From Spisula solida (Eukaryota > Mollusca > Bivalvia > Venerida > Mactridae): a stretch of DNA of 64,000 nucleotides. Below, in pieces: positions 22,713 to 34,184 of the stretch. Under the pieces are notes generated by a model. The model was not told the origin of the DNA. It did no database searches and was given only the letters and a program-made list of their open reading frames with translations. Position 1 is the first letter of the stretch. Every line of letters begins with the position of its first letter. Location of the stretch: contig OX365948.1 in NCBI GenBank assembly GCA_947247005.1, positions 37,266,601-37,330,600 of the forward strand, in the 5' to 3' direction. The translations under genes and the position numbers were made by a program.

Positions 22713-23902
22713 ATAACTAGAACACAGGACACGGATGCCCCGGCTCAAAGCAGTCATCACACACCTAAGTATAAAGTTATGCAAATGGAATAATTTGAAA
22801 TAAAGTTTGTAATTGCTTAAATATGACATTGGCCAGAAGACAAGAGCTGGGTCTGTATGTGTGACCTTCACATTTGAGCTAGGGATCTCAGGGTGTAAAA
22901 TGTAAATGTTACCAAGTCATTACATAACAAAGTAACAAAGCAGACAAAATTTGTATACTTAGCCTTTTAACTTTTAATGTGTATGACCTTGACCTATGAG
23001 CTAAGGCCCTGGGTTCTGCGCATGACACATTGTCTTGATGTGGTGAACATTGGTAAAAAATCATTTAAATATCCAATTAGATATGACAAAGTTACAGAGT
23101 GGGCACAATTTGAATGACTGTTTTGAACCTTTTAACATTTGACCACTTAGTGTGACCTTGACCTTTGAGTTAGGGACCTGGGTCTCCCGCATGACACATC
23201 ATCTTTATGTGATGAACATTTGTGCCAAGTTATATCAATATCCGATAAGAAATAACATAGTTACAGAGCGGACACAAATCAAATGCCTATTTGAACATTT
23301 CAACCTTTGACCACTATGTGTGACCTTGACCTTTGAGCTAGGGACCTGGGTCTTGCGCATGACACATCATCTTGATGTGTTGACCATTTGTACCAAGTAT
23401 TCTAAATATCCAATGAGAAATTACATAGTTACAGAGTGGACCCGAATCACATGCCTATTTGAACCTTTTAACCTTTGACCACTAAGTGTGACCTTGACCT
23501 TTGAGCTAGGGACCTGGGTCTTGCGCATGACACATTGTCTTGATGTGGTGAACATTTGTACCAAATATTTTAAATATCCAATAAGAAATGACAAAGTTAC
23601 AGAGTGGACACGAATCACATGCCTATTTAAACCTTTTTAACTTTTGACCTCTAAGTATGACCTTTGAGCTAGTGACCTGGGTTTTGCGCATGACACATCG
23701 TCCTGATATAGTGAACATTTGTACCAAATATTATAAATATCCAATAAGAAATGACAAAGTTACAGAGCGGACACGATTTCACAATTTTCGAACACACACA
23801 CGCACCCACGCACACACAAACCCACGCACACACGGACAGGGTGAACAAACCCACGCACACACGGACAGGGTGAACATTATATACCCTTACATGGCATAAA
23901 AA
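22713..23902 (+). repeat. Dispersed repeat of ~200-bp modules with TGACCTTGACCTTTGAGCT
   Basis: Starts near AACACAGGACACGGATGCCC and ends TATACCCTTACATGGCATAA. Five modules (starting near 22860, 22985, 23150, 23320, 23490, with a partial at 23655) share TGTGACCTTGACCTTTGAGC, TAGGGACCTGGGTCTTGCGC, ATGACACATCATCTTGATGT and GACAAAGTTACAGAGTGGAC. Near the 3' end is a CA-rich tract and a 26-bp duplication containing CACGGACAGGGTGAAC. TGACCTTGA is the complement of TCAAGGTCA. Confidence 0.9.
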
Positions 23903-24768
23903 ATGTTACAAGTGCTAATCAAGGATATTTTTTGCTGCAGCGACGGAAAATTAAGACCATCAGCAAACTTACATATAAGTTTCATACAGGAACCATTGCG
24001 GCGCTGATGCCTGTATTCAGCCAGCATTATTAGGGCACTGATGGACAAGAAGGACTGAGTCCATGAATAACAAGTATTATAAATAGAATACCCCCAAACC
24101 AAAATGTTTGTATCTGCCCTAAATCTTAAAGCCGTAAGTTATTCAATCTCCATTTTCTTTACCATTTGAATGATTGATTCTGTGATGTCAATCTGAATAC
24201 TACCACCCGTGTGACCATTCTTATTTAAGAAGCAACATTTCAACTTCACTGTCAAGAAAAAAACCAAGTCAGCCATGATAATTAAATCAAGGTCAAATCT
24301 CTTGATGAAATTATTCAGTACTCAGTACCAGCCCAATTTATGTATCGAATTCCAATGAAACACTCACTGCCAAGCACATTGAAATGGCACAGTTAGCATT
24401 GATTTCCTTCAACATCCAAATAACTTGGGGAATATAGTGCTAAAAAAAATGGAACTTCCTAAACTTTTGAAACATATTGACAATTCATTTTCATTTAATG
24501 TGAAAACTACACAACAAAGCTCCATCCACCCCTTGAACGAGCTGAGATTAAATATTTGCTTAATAGAAGAGAATTCTCAATTCTGGTAAAATTGTAAAAT
24601 AACCCGACTGTCTATGTTTTTACTTCTGCCATACGTAAATGCAGGAAGCCAATTTAAGATATTGGTGACGTCCCAGTCAATCAGAGAATGGAAGATCAAT
24701 ATTTGCTGACAGTTGAAGGAAAGAGAAAATGTTTCTTTGGTACCAAGTATATGGTGTACTGTATATAC
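23903..24768. other. Gene-free stretch
   Basis: Only short unsupported frames; no arrays or inverted ends recognised. Confidence 0.45.
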
Positions 24769-25103
24769 GAGGGTGATTCGATAAATTCTGTCACGATCAG
24801 GTCGTTTTTCTTCATAGGCCCAAATTAGTAATTAAATTACCAACTGGATCATGGCCATTTTCTCTTCATTCCCTTCAAAGTATTCCCAGTGTACTGAGAA
24901 ACAGTCGTCCAAAGTGATCCGGCACTTTTGGAGTCTGTATTGCTAGCTATGACCATACTGAGGTAAACTGGCATTGACATTCCAAAACAAAGGGCACCTT
25001 GATGCAAAGGTAGTTGGTAAAATGTCACAGTGACTTGAATTATGTCTGGAGAATTGGTGCTGACGGGTGTTTCACGTGCAACACATACATGCATCAATAC
25101 CAA
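24769..25103 (-). pseudogene. Relic of a mariner-like element (transposase C-terminus and one TIR)
   Basis: The plus-strand motif TACGAGGGTGATTCGATAAA (about 24767) resembles mariner-type terminal repeats. On the minus strand, shortly before it, one frame reads RLQKC, then LDDCFS and EYFEGNEEKM (about 24853-24935). The pattern R-L-x-K-C followed by x-Y-F-E-G is what I know from the C-terminus of animal mariner transposases (near the SETMAR-like tail). A stop lies directly upstream in that frame, and the longer 84-codon frame (24849-25103) is in a different phase, so the copy is broken. The other end of the element was not found. Confidence 0.45.
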
Positions 25104-25145
25104 CTATATGTTATAGAACACAAGTATAGGTGCTGAGGAGGATTA

Positions 25146-25460
25146 TATGCATACATGCCAGATCTCCTGCATCATGCGTGAGTCTCCTGCATTTGAGCCT
25201 CTACTCCTGCATGATCAGAGGCCAATTTATCAAATCTCACGCATTTCATGGACAAACTGGAATCTCACATTTTTTGTTTACATTATGAAAATGATGACAA
25301 ATATTAGTTTAAATTGCTACATGAAGCATGCATGGTATTGTCATCAAATTAAGATAAGTAAAAACAGCATATAAACTTCAATACTTTAAGTCTAAAGTTC
25401 CAGCAAGAAAAATCTCCTGCATTTTAATGAAATCTCCTGCATTTCCATCACCAATCTCAC
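25146..25460. other. Stretch with repeated TCTCCTGCAT / AATCTCACGCA words
   Basis: TCCTGCAT occurs six times between 25165 and 25445, and TCTCACGCA twice, at irregular spacing. On the minus strand this reads as repeated ATGCAGGAGA. It may be a fragment of a coding-derived repeat or an unclassified element. I do not recognise a family; the 75-codon plus frame here is unsupported. Confidence 0.3.
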
Positions 25461-26063
25461 GCAAAGGGGTCTGCCAAACATGGCATGTATGATTATATGT
25501 ATAATCTGAGATGCAGTTCAGGTGTTATAACCGCAATTTTCCATTGAATGAACAATCTGATTGTATCATTGAGTGATGTTACCTGTCTTTCCTTCCCGTC
25601 TCATGTCTCCAGCTTCTCCAGCTTTTCCTTACTGTTCATATAAATCACCTGTATGTGCAAGTGTATATACTAACAAGTGCAGTAAGCATGCTACATACCT
25701 ATAGTTGATGCAAATCTATATATTTCAGTATAATCTAAGCTTATCTTTGTGAGAATATATTTTTTGTAATTATTTTGTTGTTTTTGTAAGTTTGTGAAAC
25801 AATTACTGTCAGACCTAAGGGCCATATTCACATCCTCCCCTCCACTCTCACTCACTGAGTTAATCCATATTTAATTATCGTTTCGTCCGTGCGTTTGAGT
25901 GTGAACTCGACCTAACTAGAAATTGGTATTCACAACGGTAAGTGTAGCTGGAGTTGACTCGACTGAGTGAGGAATTTTCGAGGTAGCGAAACGTCGACTT
26001 GAGCTTGACTCCAACAAAACTCAATGGAATGTAAGTGAATACCAAAAATAGTCACTAACTAAA

Positions 26064-26198
26064 ATGGACAATCCACTCGAGGTAGAAGAATTTGAGGAGA
26101 TGATTTTACCTTTTAGAATTGTCCCGAAGAGGATAGTGTTTAATTCTTTGAAAAGTTCCCCAGCTACACTCAAAGGTGGTTACGTGTATACCGATTAA
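26064..26198 (+). CDS. 44-residue ORF inside the Harbinger-like element
   Basis: ATG in fair context (ACTAAAATG) opens MDNPLEVEEFEEMIL, followed by a basic stretch (PFRIVPKRI) and ends TAA. The acidic Glu-rich start reminds me of N-termini of animal Harbinger-type proteins, but 44 residues without DDE motifs cannot establish this. It could be the leftover first exon of the element's own protein after an internal deletion or SINE insertion, or a chance frame. No other coding segment of the element is recognisable. Confidence 0.3.
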   Translation: MDNPLEVEEFEEMILPFRIVPKRIVFNSLKSSPATLKGGYVYTD

Positions 26199-26534
26199 GC
26201 GCACGAATGTTGAACTAATAAAGTTATTATATTTTCAAATTAAAGTGGACAACAAATTCATATGATCGTGTGGGTTGATAAATAAATAACCATAAATATA
26301 AATTTATTTATAATTTGTTATCTAAAAGTATATTATTTCGACAAACACAGTTACTGTAATAAGTGTATTAGTATCTGGAATTAAAATTTAGTCATCTTAC
26401 CGCGATGTTAAATAAATGCATGCTATTTATATATGGAGCGTAACTATGACATTTACACAATTTACAAACTTGCAACTCATACCGATGATGTGCATTATTT
26501 TTTTCTTATTTGCAATCATTCATGAGTCAACGTG

Positions 26535-26790
26535 CGGCCTCGATAGCCTGCTGTTAGAGCGTCCGCTTCGAGTGCGGGAAGCCCCATGTTCGATCCGGGG
26601 TCACTACTTGCTAAAAACGAAATGGTATTAGAATTTCCGTTGCAAAATGTCTAGCATAATAAGCGAAAGCTGGCTTCTCTTATGTATATCGATATCATTG
26701 TGACGATGAATGAAATCGGGCATGAGGAGTCGAGAATGGTTAATATTAGGTCAAGGTTGTATCAACTTGTTTCATAATCAACCTAAAACC
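26535..26790 (+). mobile_element. tRNA-derived SINE, copy 1
   Basis: The head is tRNA-like: A-box-like TAGCCTGCTGTTAGAGC, an anticodon-arm-like TCCGCTTCGAGTGCGG with 7-nt loop, and B-box GTTCGATCC near 26589. It is not a working tRNA gene because the T-stem has a mismatch and no acceptor stem closes. Behind it comes a conserved body with AAATGGTATTAGAATTTCC and AAGCTGGCTTCTCTT, then CAACTTGTTTCATAATCAA. The same body occurs at 57190-57395. It is nested within the 25819-27592 element and so is younger than it. Confidence 0.75.
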
Positions 26791-27595
26791 AAGAAGTCCA
26801 TGCATAAGCTATAACATTTATTATGTTTTATATATGTCGCTCATTAAATGAAATTCTAGGAATTATGGCTTTTTGGTTGTCGGGCTTCTCCGGAACGGTC
26901 TGAACGATGTATGTGTAGTAGTTAGTTTACAAAATCATCTGACAGTGAAGCTGCTTATAAAAGTAAACTGAATTCAACTCCTCTGACTTCTAAATTATTA
27001 ACATGACATTACCTGCTTGACGGTCGGTGGAATTTATATTGACGTGATATGGGGCATTTGGTAAGGTGTCTTCTTCGATATGAGCATCCTTTATTCATTT
27101 AAAACTCGTTCGCATTGTCTTGCATAAATGTTTTCTTTGAATATATCATTGAAAATATATACGTTCATTTAACGTTAATTACATCGAAGTTTTATGTTAA
27201 CTGATCTCTATTATCTTTACAATAATCATACTCTCTATTTGTGATTATTCAAATGAAGGTTTTATGTGAGCGAGTTCAAAGAAATATAAAGAATGTAGCA
27301 TAAAATTATAGTTTGACTTTGTTAGTACATTTGTATACATGTATATTAGATAAATGCATCAAAACCCAACCAACCAATTCAATAATAAAGCACAGATTGT
27401 TTGTACAGTGTAATATCCTACCATATATTATAACGGTCACACACTCAGGAAAGTCGAGGGTGAGTTACCCATGTGAATACAAAATCTCCACTCGACTTTC
27501 ACTAACTCGACCATCACTCCAGCTACACTTGAGGCTTCCTTAGGTTAGTGTAAGTCGAGTTGGAGTGGAGGACCGACATGTGAATATGGGCCTAA

Positions 27596-28341
27596 GACTT
27601 TGGTTTTCACCGCAGTGTCGTAACTATCATGCCCAAGGTGTTGGATAATTAACAAAATGTCAGAAGTTCAGCTTACACTTGTGCAATTATTGCTTCCACA
27701 AAAATGACTAACTTGGCAATTTATTTGATTATACTGAAAATACTGAAATAAAAGTAAGTGTACATACGATTCAGAGTTTAAGTGGCTTGCATAATGTATG
27801 TTGATGTTTTTAGAATATTAATCTGTGTTTGTGATCCGACATGGTGCTAGTAACATACTTGAGTACATGTCAATTGTGTATATGGCATTCTCAGTAAAAT
27901 AACTGAGTTCTTCCAACATTCTTGATTGCAAAACCTGAGTAAATTATATAATATAATTATGATGACAGTGTTGTTAATTAGGACATCCTGTGATGTTTAA
28001 ATTACTGCTACTGTATGTTGGGTATTTATTCACTAGGTTTTAATATTCACCACAGGAACCGTTGACAGTGAATGACTGAATCTGTGAATTAATTGAAGTG
28101 TTTTGCCAAAATTCACAAAATAAAATCATGCAAATATAAAGTGATTTACAGTATATTTGATATAATACAATGTTAAGGTGTTTTATATAGGTATGTTAGA
28201 TTGCTGTGCTCTTCTGGTTCCCTCTTTCTCATTATATGAACTGTGTGATTGGCATTGTTTTGCTGTAAGACAAAGTCGTCTGAGAATCTTGGACTGTCAA
28301 TAACTGTGTTATGTAGAAGTTCATTGACACGTAATAATGTT
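27596..28341. other. Gene-free stretch
   Basis: AT-rich with no recognisable element or gene. Confidence 0.45.
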
Positions 28342-28344
28342 CTG

Positions 28345-28604
28345 GGTTGGTATTCACAAAACATCTTAGCAGAAAACTTAGAAATTTCTTAAAATCTTAA
28401 TTTTTTCTAAAGTGTATCAGCTAAGCAAGAAAATCAACATGCTTAATATATTGCATAGTTTTGAAGCATAATGTAAACAGCTATTATATTCACTATGAAA
28501 ACATGGATTATTTTTCAAATTATGGGAAATATGAGCTGCACAAATTATTGACTTAAGTCAAAATATTTAAGTTTTCACTTAAGATGCTTTGTGAATACCA
28601 GCCC
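28345..28604. mobile_element. MITE family 2 (GGTTGGTATTCACAAA ends), 260 bp
   Basis: Starts GGTTGGTATTCACAAAACAT + CTTA and ends TAAGATGCTTTGTGAATACC + AGCC, TIRs of about 24 bp with three mismatches. Flanked by CTG (28342-28344 and 28605-28607). I recognise the GGYTGGTATTCAYAAA end as a common MITE type in aquatic animals. AT-rich interior without coding capacity. Confidence 0.88.
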
Positions 28605-28756
28605 TGGAATACACAGTCCATTTACATTTTCACATTAGATGCAATGCTTCTCAGTTTTCATTAACTTAATTACCTATGGATGTAAGTAAATGACTTAATT
28701 CCATTTATGTACACTTCTAGCATTGACGCCTTTTAGAAATGATAAAATTCAGTAAT

Positions 28757-28915
28757 AATGAATATATACCTGTGTTTTATTGAAGAATAAAGCACTGTCA
28801 CGAGTTCGGATGCATAGTAATTAAATCATAAGTGTGTAGCACAAGTGATTTAATGTACACATCTGAAAAAAGTGACTGTGCTTTATCATAGATAAAACAC
28901 AGGTACATATTCATT
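28757..28915. repeat. Foldback element, 159 bp
   Basis: Left arm AATGAATATATACCTGTGTT + TTATTGAAGAATAAAGCACT pairs with right arm AGTGACTGTGCTTTATCATA + GATAAAACACAGGTACATAT; arms of about 45 bp with a few mismatches around a 65-nt centre that itself has an imperfect dyad (TAATTAAATCA / TGATTTAATGTA). Confidence 0.8.
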
Positions 28916-29029
28916 ATTTCTTAATTTTCCCAGCTTCTATTGAAGCCATTATTCACTCACAGTACTTCCTGATGCTTTAGATGCCATATAGGATAGTAAA
29001 CAAGTAATTGAGAATTGCAAGCAATACAG

Positions 29030-29272
29030 AAGTCCCCTACCGGTTTGAAGCCATTTTCAATCTTTCTGTTGCCATAGCAACCACAATTTTTGTCAGAATC
29101 AAAATATTTTTAGACATGCATAATCCCCTTATTGCCCTCAATCCACATACCAAGTTTCATAAACCTAGCTTGGAAACTGTTTGAGTTATGTCAGGATCCA
29201 GAATTTTTTACGGACGGACAGACTGACGGACGGAGGGCAAACCAGTATAAAGCAAAAACCGGTAGGGGACTT
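29030..29272. mobile_element. TIR repeat with AAGTCCCCTACCGGTTT ends, 243 bp
   Basis: Left AAGTCCCCTACCGGTTT and right AAAACCGGTAGGGGACTT are near-perfect inverted ends. Inside the right end is ACGGACGGACAGACTGACGG, the same kind of tract found in several otherwise unrelated repeats here, and a TTTCATAAACCTAGCTTGGA block reminiscent of the GACCAAGTTTCATAAAG module. No coding capacity; no clear target duplication. Confidence 0.82.
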
Positions 29273-30310
29273 ATAAACTATTTTATATGAACAGTTACTT
29301 TAGAGTAATATTTTGCTGGACTATCAAACATCCCAATGGTAGACATTTAGTGCATATCTCGACTCAGGTACCCTGTATTATTAATGTAATCATGATAAAC
29401 ATCAGACCATTAAACATGGATAGTATGTTTTAATGTCTGAAAATGTCTATTTTAACCAAGTTTGGATTGGATTCTGAGATGGCTAACAACCTTTCTAGGC
29501 ATTATATTTCTGCCTTAATATTACTTAAGTCACATTATTCCCGGGCCTTTCTTATTCTCACTGGTTCTACCTTATCATATATAGACCCAGTGCACATAAT
29601 TTGGTTTGCCCCCCCCCCCCCAACTGGTCATGTTAAAGATTTGCTGTCCTGTGAATGATCATGGTTTGCATAATTTATGTCATCATATTAAGTTAAAGAC
29701 ATAACATCACCCATGCTGTTCAATATTTGTCTGCAAGGTAATACTCAAGTCTGTACAAGAATCACTATATTGCTAATTTTGAATTTCAAGTTGATTGAAC
29801 TTGGTGATTTTCTGTCGTATTTTAAGTCACAAGTATATCTTGTCTCAGACAAATAAACTACTCACGGTCACAAAAAAGTCAAATAAATTTGAAGGATTCT
29901 GGGTAAGATGCCAATGTCTGACAATTTTCCTGTCAGTTTTCCCTGTACATGTTTAAGCCATTTGTGCTGTAGTCTGTTGGTCTAGTCTCAGAGTCCATGG
30001 CTAGGCTTACTGAACATTATGTGTATTAGCTAGAACAGAATTTCTCAATTATCAATTACATGTTTACCAGAGTTACCTTTTTATCTAAATTAGTATGGTG
30101 GCTATCCTTATCTCTGCTTGAATTGAATGTATACTTCTAAATCTGATACTTCACCTCAAAGTTCAATGTTCAGATCACTTATTGGAGTAGTTGTATATGT
30201 GTTTTATATTAAATATACACTACATGTACATGTACTTGAAAAAGGAACCCAAGAGTCAGCATCTCTGTTGATTAAAATAGCCGATGTATTGTACTGTTCG
30301 TTTATAGTAC
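29273..30310. other. Gene-free stretch with a C12 run
   Basis: A run of 12 C lies at 29609-29620, followed by AACTGGTCA. Short frames at 29443 and 30127 show no recognisable domain. Confidence 0.45.
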
Positions 30311-30599
30311 AAACAAGACTGCGTTCACTAAACGCTTATGCCCCCCTGTGGAAGCCTTATCCATAAATAAGTCTAAGTCCAAAATTAGGTCAAGGTGAAG
30401 GTCAAAATGGGGTTAGGTGGTACAGGCGTGTGGAGAGTGTTCATACACAACATCCATGCAAGTTATATGAAAGCTTTGTAGCAAGCCATATTAATGCTAG
30501 AAGAAACGGTCAATTTGGGTTAACCAGGACGGACGGACGAACGGACGGACAGGTGAATCACTATATGCCTCCCCATCTATCGATAGGGGGGCATAAAAA
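30311..30599. repeat. Dispersed repeat, ACAAGACTGCGTTCA family, copy 2
   Basis: Same layout as 13751-14047: ACAAGACTGCGTTCACTAAA, TTATGCCCCCCTGTGGAAG, AGAAACGGTCAATTTGGGTT, a shorter GACGGACGGACGAACGG tract, and the end CTATCGATAGGGGGGCATAA. Confidence 0.9.
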
Positions 30600-30926
30600 G
30601 CTTTTCGGTCAAATTGTAAGGTCTTAATATATTTACTATTAGGTGCAAATCCTTAATGTCCTCTTCTTATAAATGGTGAGACCCTTTCAGACAGTCTAGA
30701 TCAAACATTTAGTAATCATTTTTGTTAGCTCATCAAATTTATAAAAACTCCTTTAACTTGACTTGAGGCGAAGGAATCTTTTAGGGGAATAATATTTTTA
30801 CTGGCATCATGTAGGAAAACCTGCCTGCAAGTCCAGATTTAGTAAGCCAATTGATGTTCATTTTCCCTTTACTGAAAATTTAGGCTCAAGCAAAAATTAA
30901 TGTATAAAATTATATTATAGTTTTTT

Positions 30927-31553
30927 AGCTCACCAGTGTCACAAAGTGACAGAGTGAGCTTTTGTGATCACTCTTCCTACGTTGTACATCCGTCAACAAT
31001 TGGCTTTTGTAGACACTAGAGGTCACAATTTTAGCCTAATCTTTATAAAACTTGGTCACGATAATCATCTCAACAAAATCTAGGTCAAGTTCAATATTGG
31101 ATCACCTGGGGTCAAAAACTAGGTCACTAGGTCAAATCATAGAAAAACAATGCATAGTCACTAGAGGTCACAATATTGACTTAATCTTTATGAAACTTGG
31201 TCACGATAATCATCTCAACAAAATCTAAGGCAAGTTCCATATTGGATCATCTGGGGTAAAAAACTAGGTCACAAGGTTAAATCATAGAAAAACCTTGTGT
31301 AGTCACTAGAGGTCACAATTTTTTACTTAACCTTTATGAAACTTGGTCACAATGATTATCTCAACAAAATCTAGGTCAAGTTCAATATTGGGTCATCTGG
31401 GGTAAAAAACTAGGTCACAAGGTCAAGTCATAAGAAAATTTGCAATAGAGGCTTAATTTTCTTGAATCTTACTTAGTTAATGTAAATGATTACTTAGGTC
31501 ACTTCTACGTCAGGTGAGCTACCTAGGGCCCTTTGGGCCCTCTTGTTTGCTGT
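30927..31553 (-). repeat. GACCTAG-module dispersed repeat, reverse orientation
   Basis: Begins TAGCTCACCAGTGTCACAAA and ends AGGTGAGCTACCTAGGGCCC + TTTGGGCCCTCTTGT, the reverse complement of the family's two ends. About three modules (AGGTCAAGTTCAATATTGGA, AACTAGGTCACAAGGT) remain; the GACGGACG tract is decayed to GTACATCCGTCAAC. Confidence 0.9.
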
Positions 31554-32194
31554 TATTCTGACTATTATACGAAATATTAAAAATCAATTTATTTAAGATT
31601 TTCATTGTAAAGGCTGGATTAAGTTGTTGTGGAGAATTTACATTCACAAGCTTGAATGCAAATCCCGAAAATATTCATCATAGTAATTTTACAAAAACAT
31701 TAGAGATTGGAAGTTTCATTGTACTGATAACAAAAGAAGCAAACAAAAAAATCTATGCTTTTGATTTTCCGAAAGTACAGAGATTTCTTTTGTAATTGTT
31801 CTATTTCTTCCGATCTTTCTAGAACTTGAAAGCCATTGTCTTTTACGTAAATGTCATAAATAATTGTTTCCTTTCCTGTAATTCTACACGAAAATAATTT
31901 TTATGACAAGTTAAGAACTTTGCAAATATTGACAGTTGACTTTTCATTGCTTTTGTTTATCTGGTTGACAGGTTGAGGCTAAATAATTGATTTTATTTTT
32001 GTTTATTTCAATTTTAAAAGCTGTGTACTTTAAGAATGAAAATTGATGGTTTTAATGACTTGTTAGTGAAAAATGTTGCCTTTCTTTACAATCTTGTACT
32101 CATAGAACAATGCTAGATCTAGAGGCATTCAATAATTAATTAAATACATGTTGCTAATGGTTTTCCATAGAAAAATGTTACGAAATTAGCAGCA

Positions 32195-32936
32195 TGCAGG
32201 AGTACATGTCTCTTTAAAATCTAGGTAAATTTTGAATTTGGGTAATGTGACATTAGAGGACACAGTTATTGCCCAATCTTTACAAAACATGGTCAGAATG
32301 TTTGTCTCTATAAAATCTAGGTCAAGGTTGAAACAGGGTCATCTGGGGTCAAAAACTATGTCACTAGGTCTAATCTGAGAAATAGCTTGTGAACACAATA
32401 GAGGACACAGTTATTGCCCAACCTCCAAAAACATAGTCAGAATGATTGTCTCTATCAAATCTAAGTCAAGTTTGAAACTGGGTCATGATCAGGTTGGGGA
32501 AAAAACTAGGTCACAAGGTCAAATCTTAGAAAAAGCTTGTGAACACATTAGAGGACACAGTTATTGCCCAACCTCCCAAAACATAGAATGATTGTCTCTA
32601 TGAAATCTTGGTCAACTAGGTCACTAGGTCAAATCTTAGAAAAAGCTTGGGAACACATTAGAGGACACAGTAAAAGTTATGGCCCAATCTTCACGAAACA
32701 TGATCAGAATGTTTGTCTCTATGAAATCTAGGTCAAGTATGATACTGGGTAATCTGGGGTCTAAAACTAGGTCACTAGGTCAAATCATAAAAAAGCTTGC
32801 AATTGACGCTGAATTTTCCTAAATCTTATAAATATTCATAAAATCCAAATGATATACTTTAGGTCACTATAGGGGTTTGCATGCACTTCTATGACAGGTG
32901 AGTGAGCTAGGGCCCTTTCGTGACTCTTGTTAGGGA
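32195..32936 (-). repeat. Diverged relative of the GACCTAG repeat, reverse orientation
   Basis: Modules of about 150 bp contain ACATTAGAGGACACAGTTAT, GCCCAATCTT, TGTCTCTATGAAATCTAGGT and AAAAACTAGGTCACAAGGTC. The right edge GACAGGTGAGTGAGCTAGGG + CCCTTTCG corresponds to the family start in reverse. The same subfamily (GAGGACACAGTTATTGCCC) is at 59300-59875. The left end is not clear. Confidence 0.82.
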
Positions 32937-34184
32937 CTTCATTTATTCACATCTTGTGTAGCTTAAATTGAAAGTACTGATGTTCACATGAAGAAGTGTC
33001 ATGTAGTCTGATCTGGTGTCATGGTGTTGCCAGATTGTTTGATGTGTGAAAAGCAACTGTAAAAGTCCATCAAGCAACCGTAAGGGTCAAAAGTGGCAAG
33101 AAAGCTTCAGTTTTTTGTATCATTTTCTTCTATTTCAGTGGCATATTGTTGTACAATTAAAATTGTTCTTTACTAATAGAATAAAAACCACCACAAAATA
33201 AACACTTAATTAGTGAAAATAAGTGCCTAAGAAAAAGTTTGAAAGGCAAACAGCTTGTAATATGGGTGACAATGCCTCACGGAAGCCAATTCATGTTTAT
33301 TGTACAATTTCTTTCTTAGATCAAGAAATAGTTTTTTTATGTTTACTGAGGTTCATTGAAGTTATAATGGTGGAAATAATTAATATAAATATACTAGATT
33401 GAACACCTAGCTTTCCGACATGTTCTATATATCCTATGACCGCATGTGATGCCCAAATAAATTACATAACATCAAGTGTTTCTGATTGTTACAGCAAGTT
33501 GATCAGAAAATAATGATACCTTAAAATGAATAATTCGATGAACATCTTGTCTTCCAGCTAAATTTTACCAATTTCACTCCCCTACAATTTTAAAAAAAAC
33601 GAATTTAAAATATCACTGCATGATCAGATATAACCATGTTTGGATCCATTACAAACAAATATCCTCTATCTATTATTATGTATAATTAATTATGTAATAA
33701 AATAAAATTTTGAAGGTAAACGTGCAAGGATACCACTTTGGGGACTCCCTAGTTTACTTTTCACTCTCAGATAAAGCAATTTACAGCAAAAAAGTTCCTT
33801 AATATTATAATCAACATTAAAGATGAATTAGACATTACATTACTTTCGCACAGGCATTTACAAATGGTAATTTATTCTTTCAGATTTAATGTAGAAAGTA
33901 TATAAACATTCTCCAACTTCAAAGAATATTTTGGGTGATGATAAAACATATGCCTGACTAACATTTAACAAGCATTACCAAAATGTTATATCAACATGAT
34001 AAAGAAGATGTAAATAAATATGCCAGGGAATTTCATTTAACAGCTATAAGACAAAATGTAGCAGAAAAATGGTTAATTTATTTTACAAATAGATGGACCA
34101 GATCTGTATGAATCTTAAGTATTTAAAAGAAACAACTAATGCATACACTGTGTGGCTCTTCAAAGGGAAGTTATTTATTTCTCA
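32937..34184. other. Gene-free stretch
   Basis: AT-rich, no supported frame, no arrays, no clear TIRs. Confidence 0.5.

Larger units (their letters stand above)
25819..27592. mobile_element. 1.77-kb PIF/Harbinger-like element with TAA duplications
   Basis: Ends GGGCCATATTCACAT (25819) and ATGTGAATATGGGCC (to 27592) form 15-bp TIRs with one mismatch, flanked by TAA on both sides (25816-25818 and 27593-27595). Subterminal inverted blocks follow, for example CCTCCACTC near 25840 versus GAGTGGAGG near 27565, and GTGTAGCTGGAGT near 25942 versus CTCCAGCTACAC near 27519. A 3-bp TWA duplication is the hallmark of PIF/Harbinger. A short ORF (26064-26198) and a SINE (26535-26790) lie inside. No intact transposase. 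Confidence 0.8.

Noticed and set aside
26535..26610. Functional tRNA gene
   Set aside because: A- and B-box-like motifs are present, but the acceptor stem is not closed, the T-stem has a mismatch, and the body continues as a SINE that recurs at 57190.
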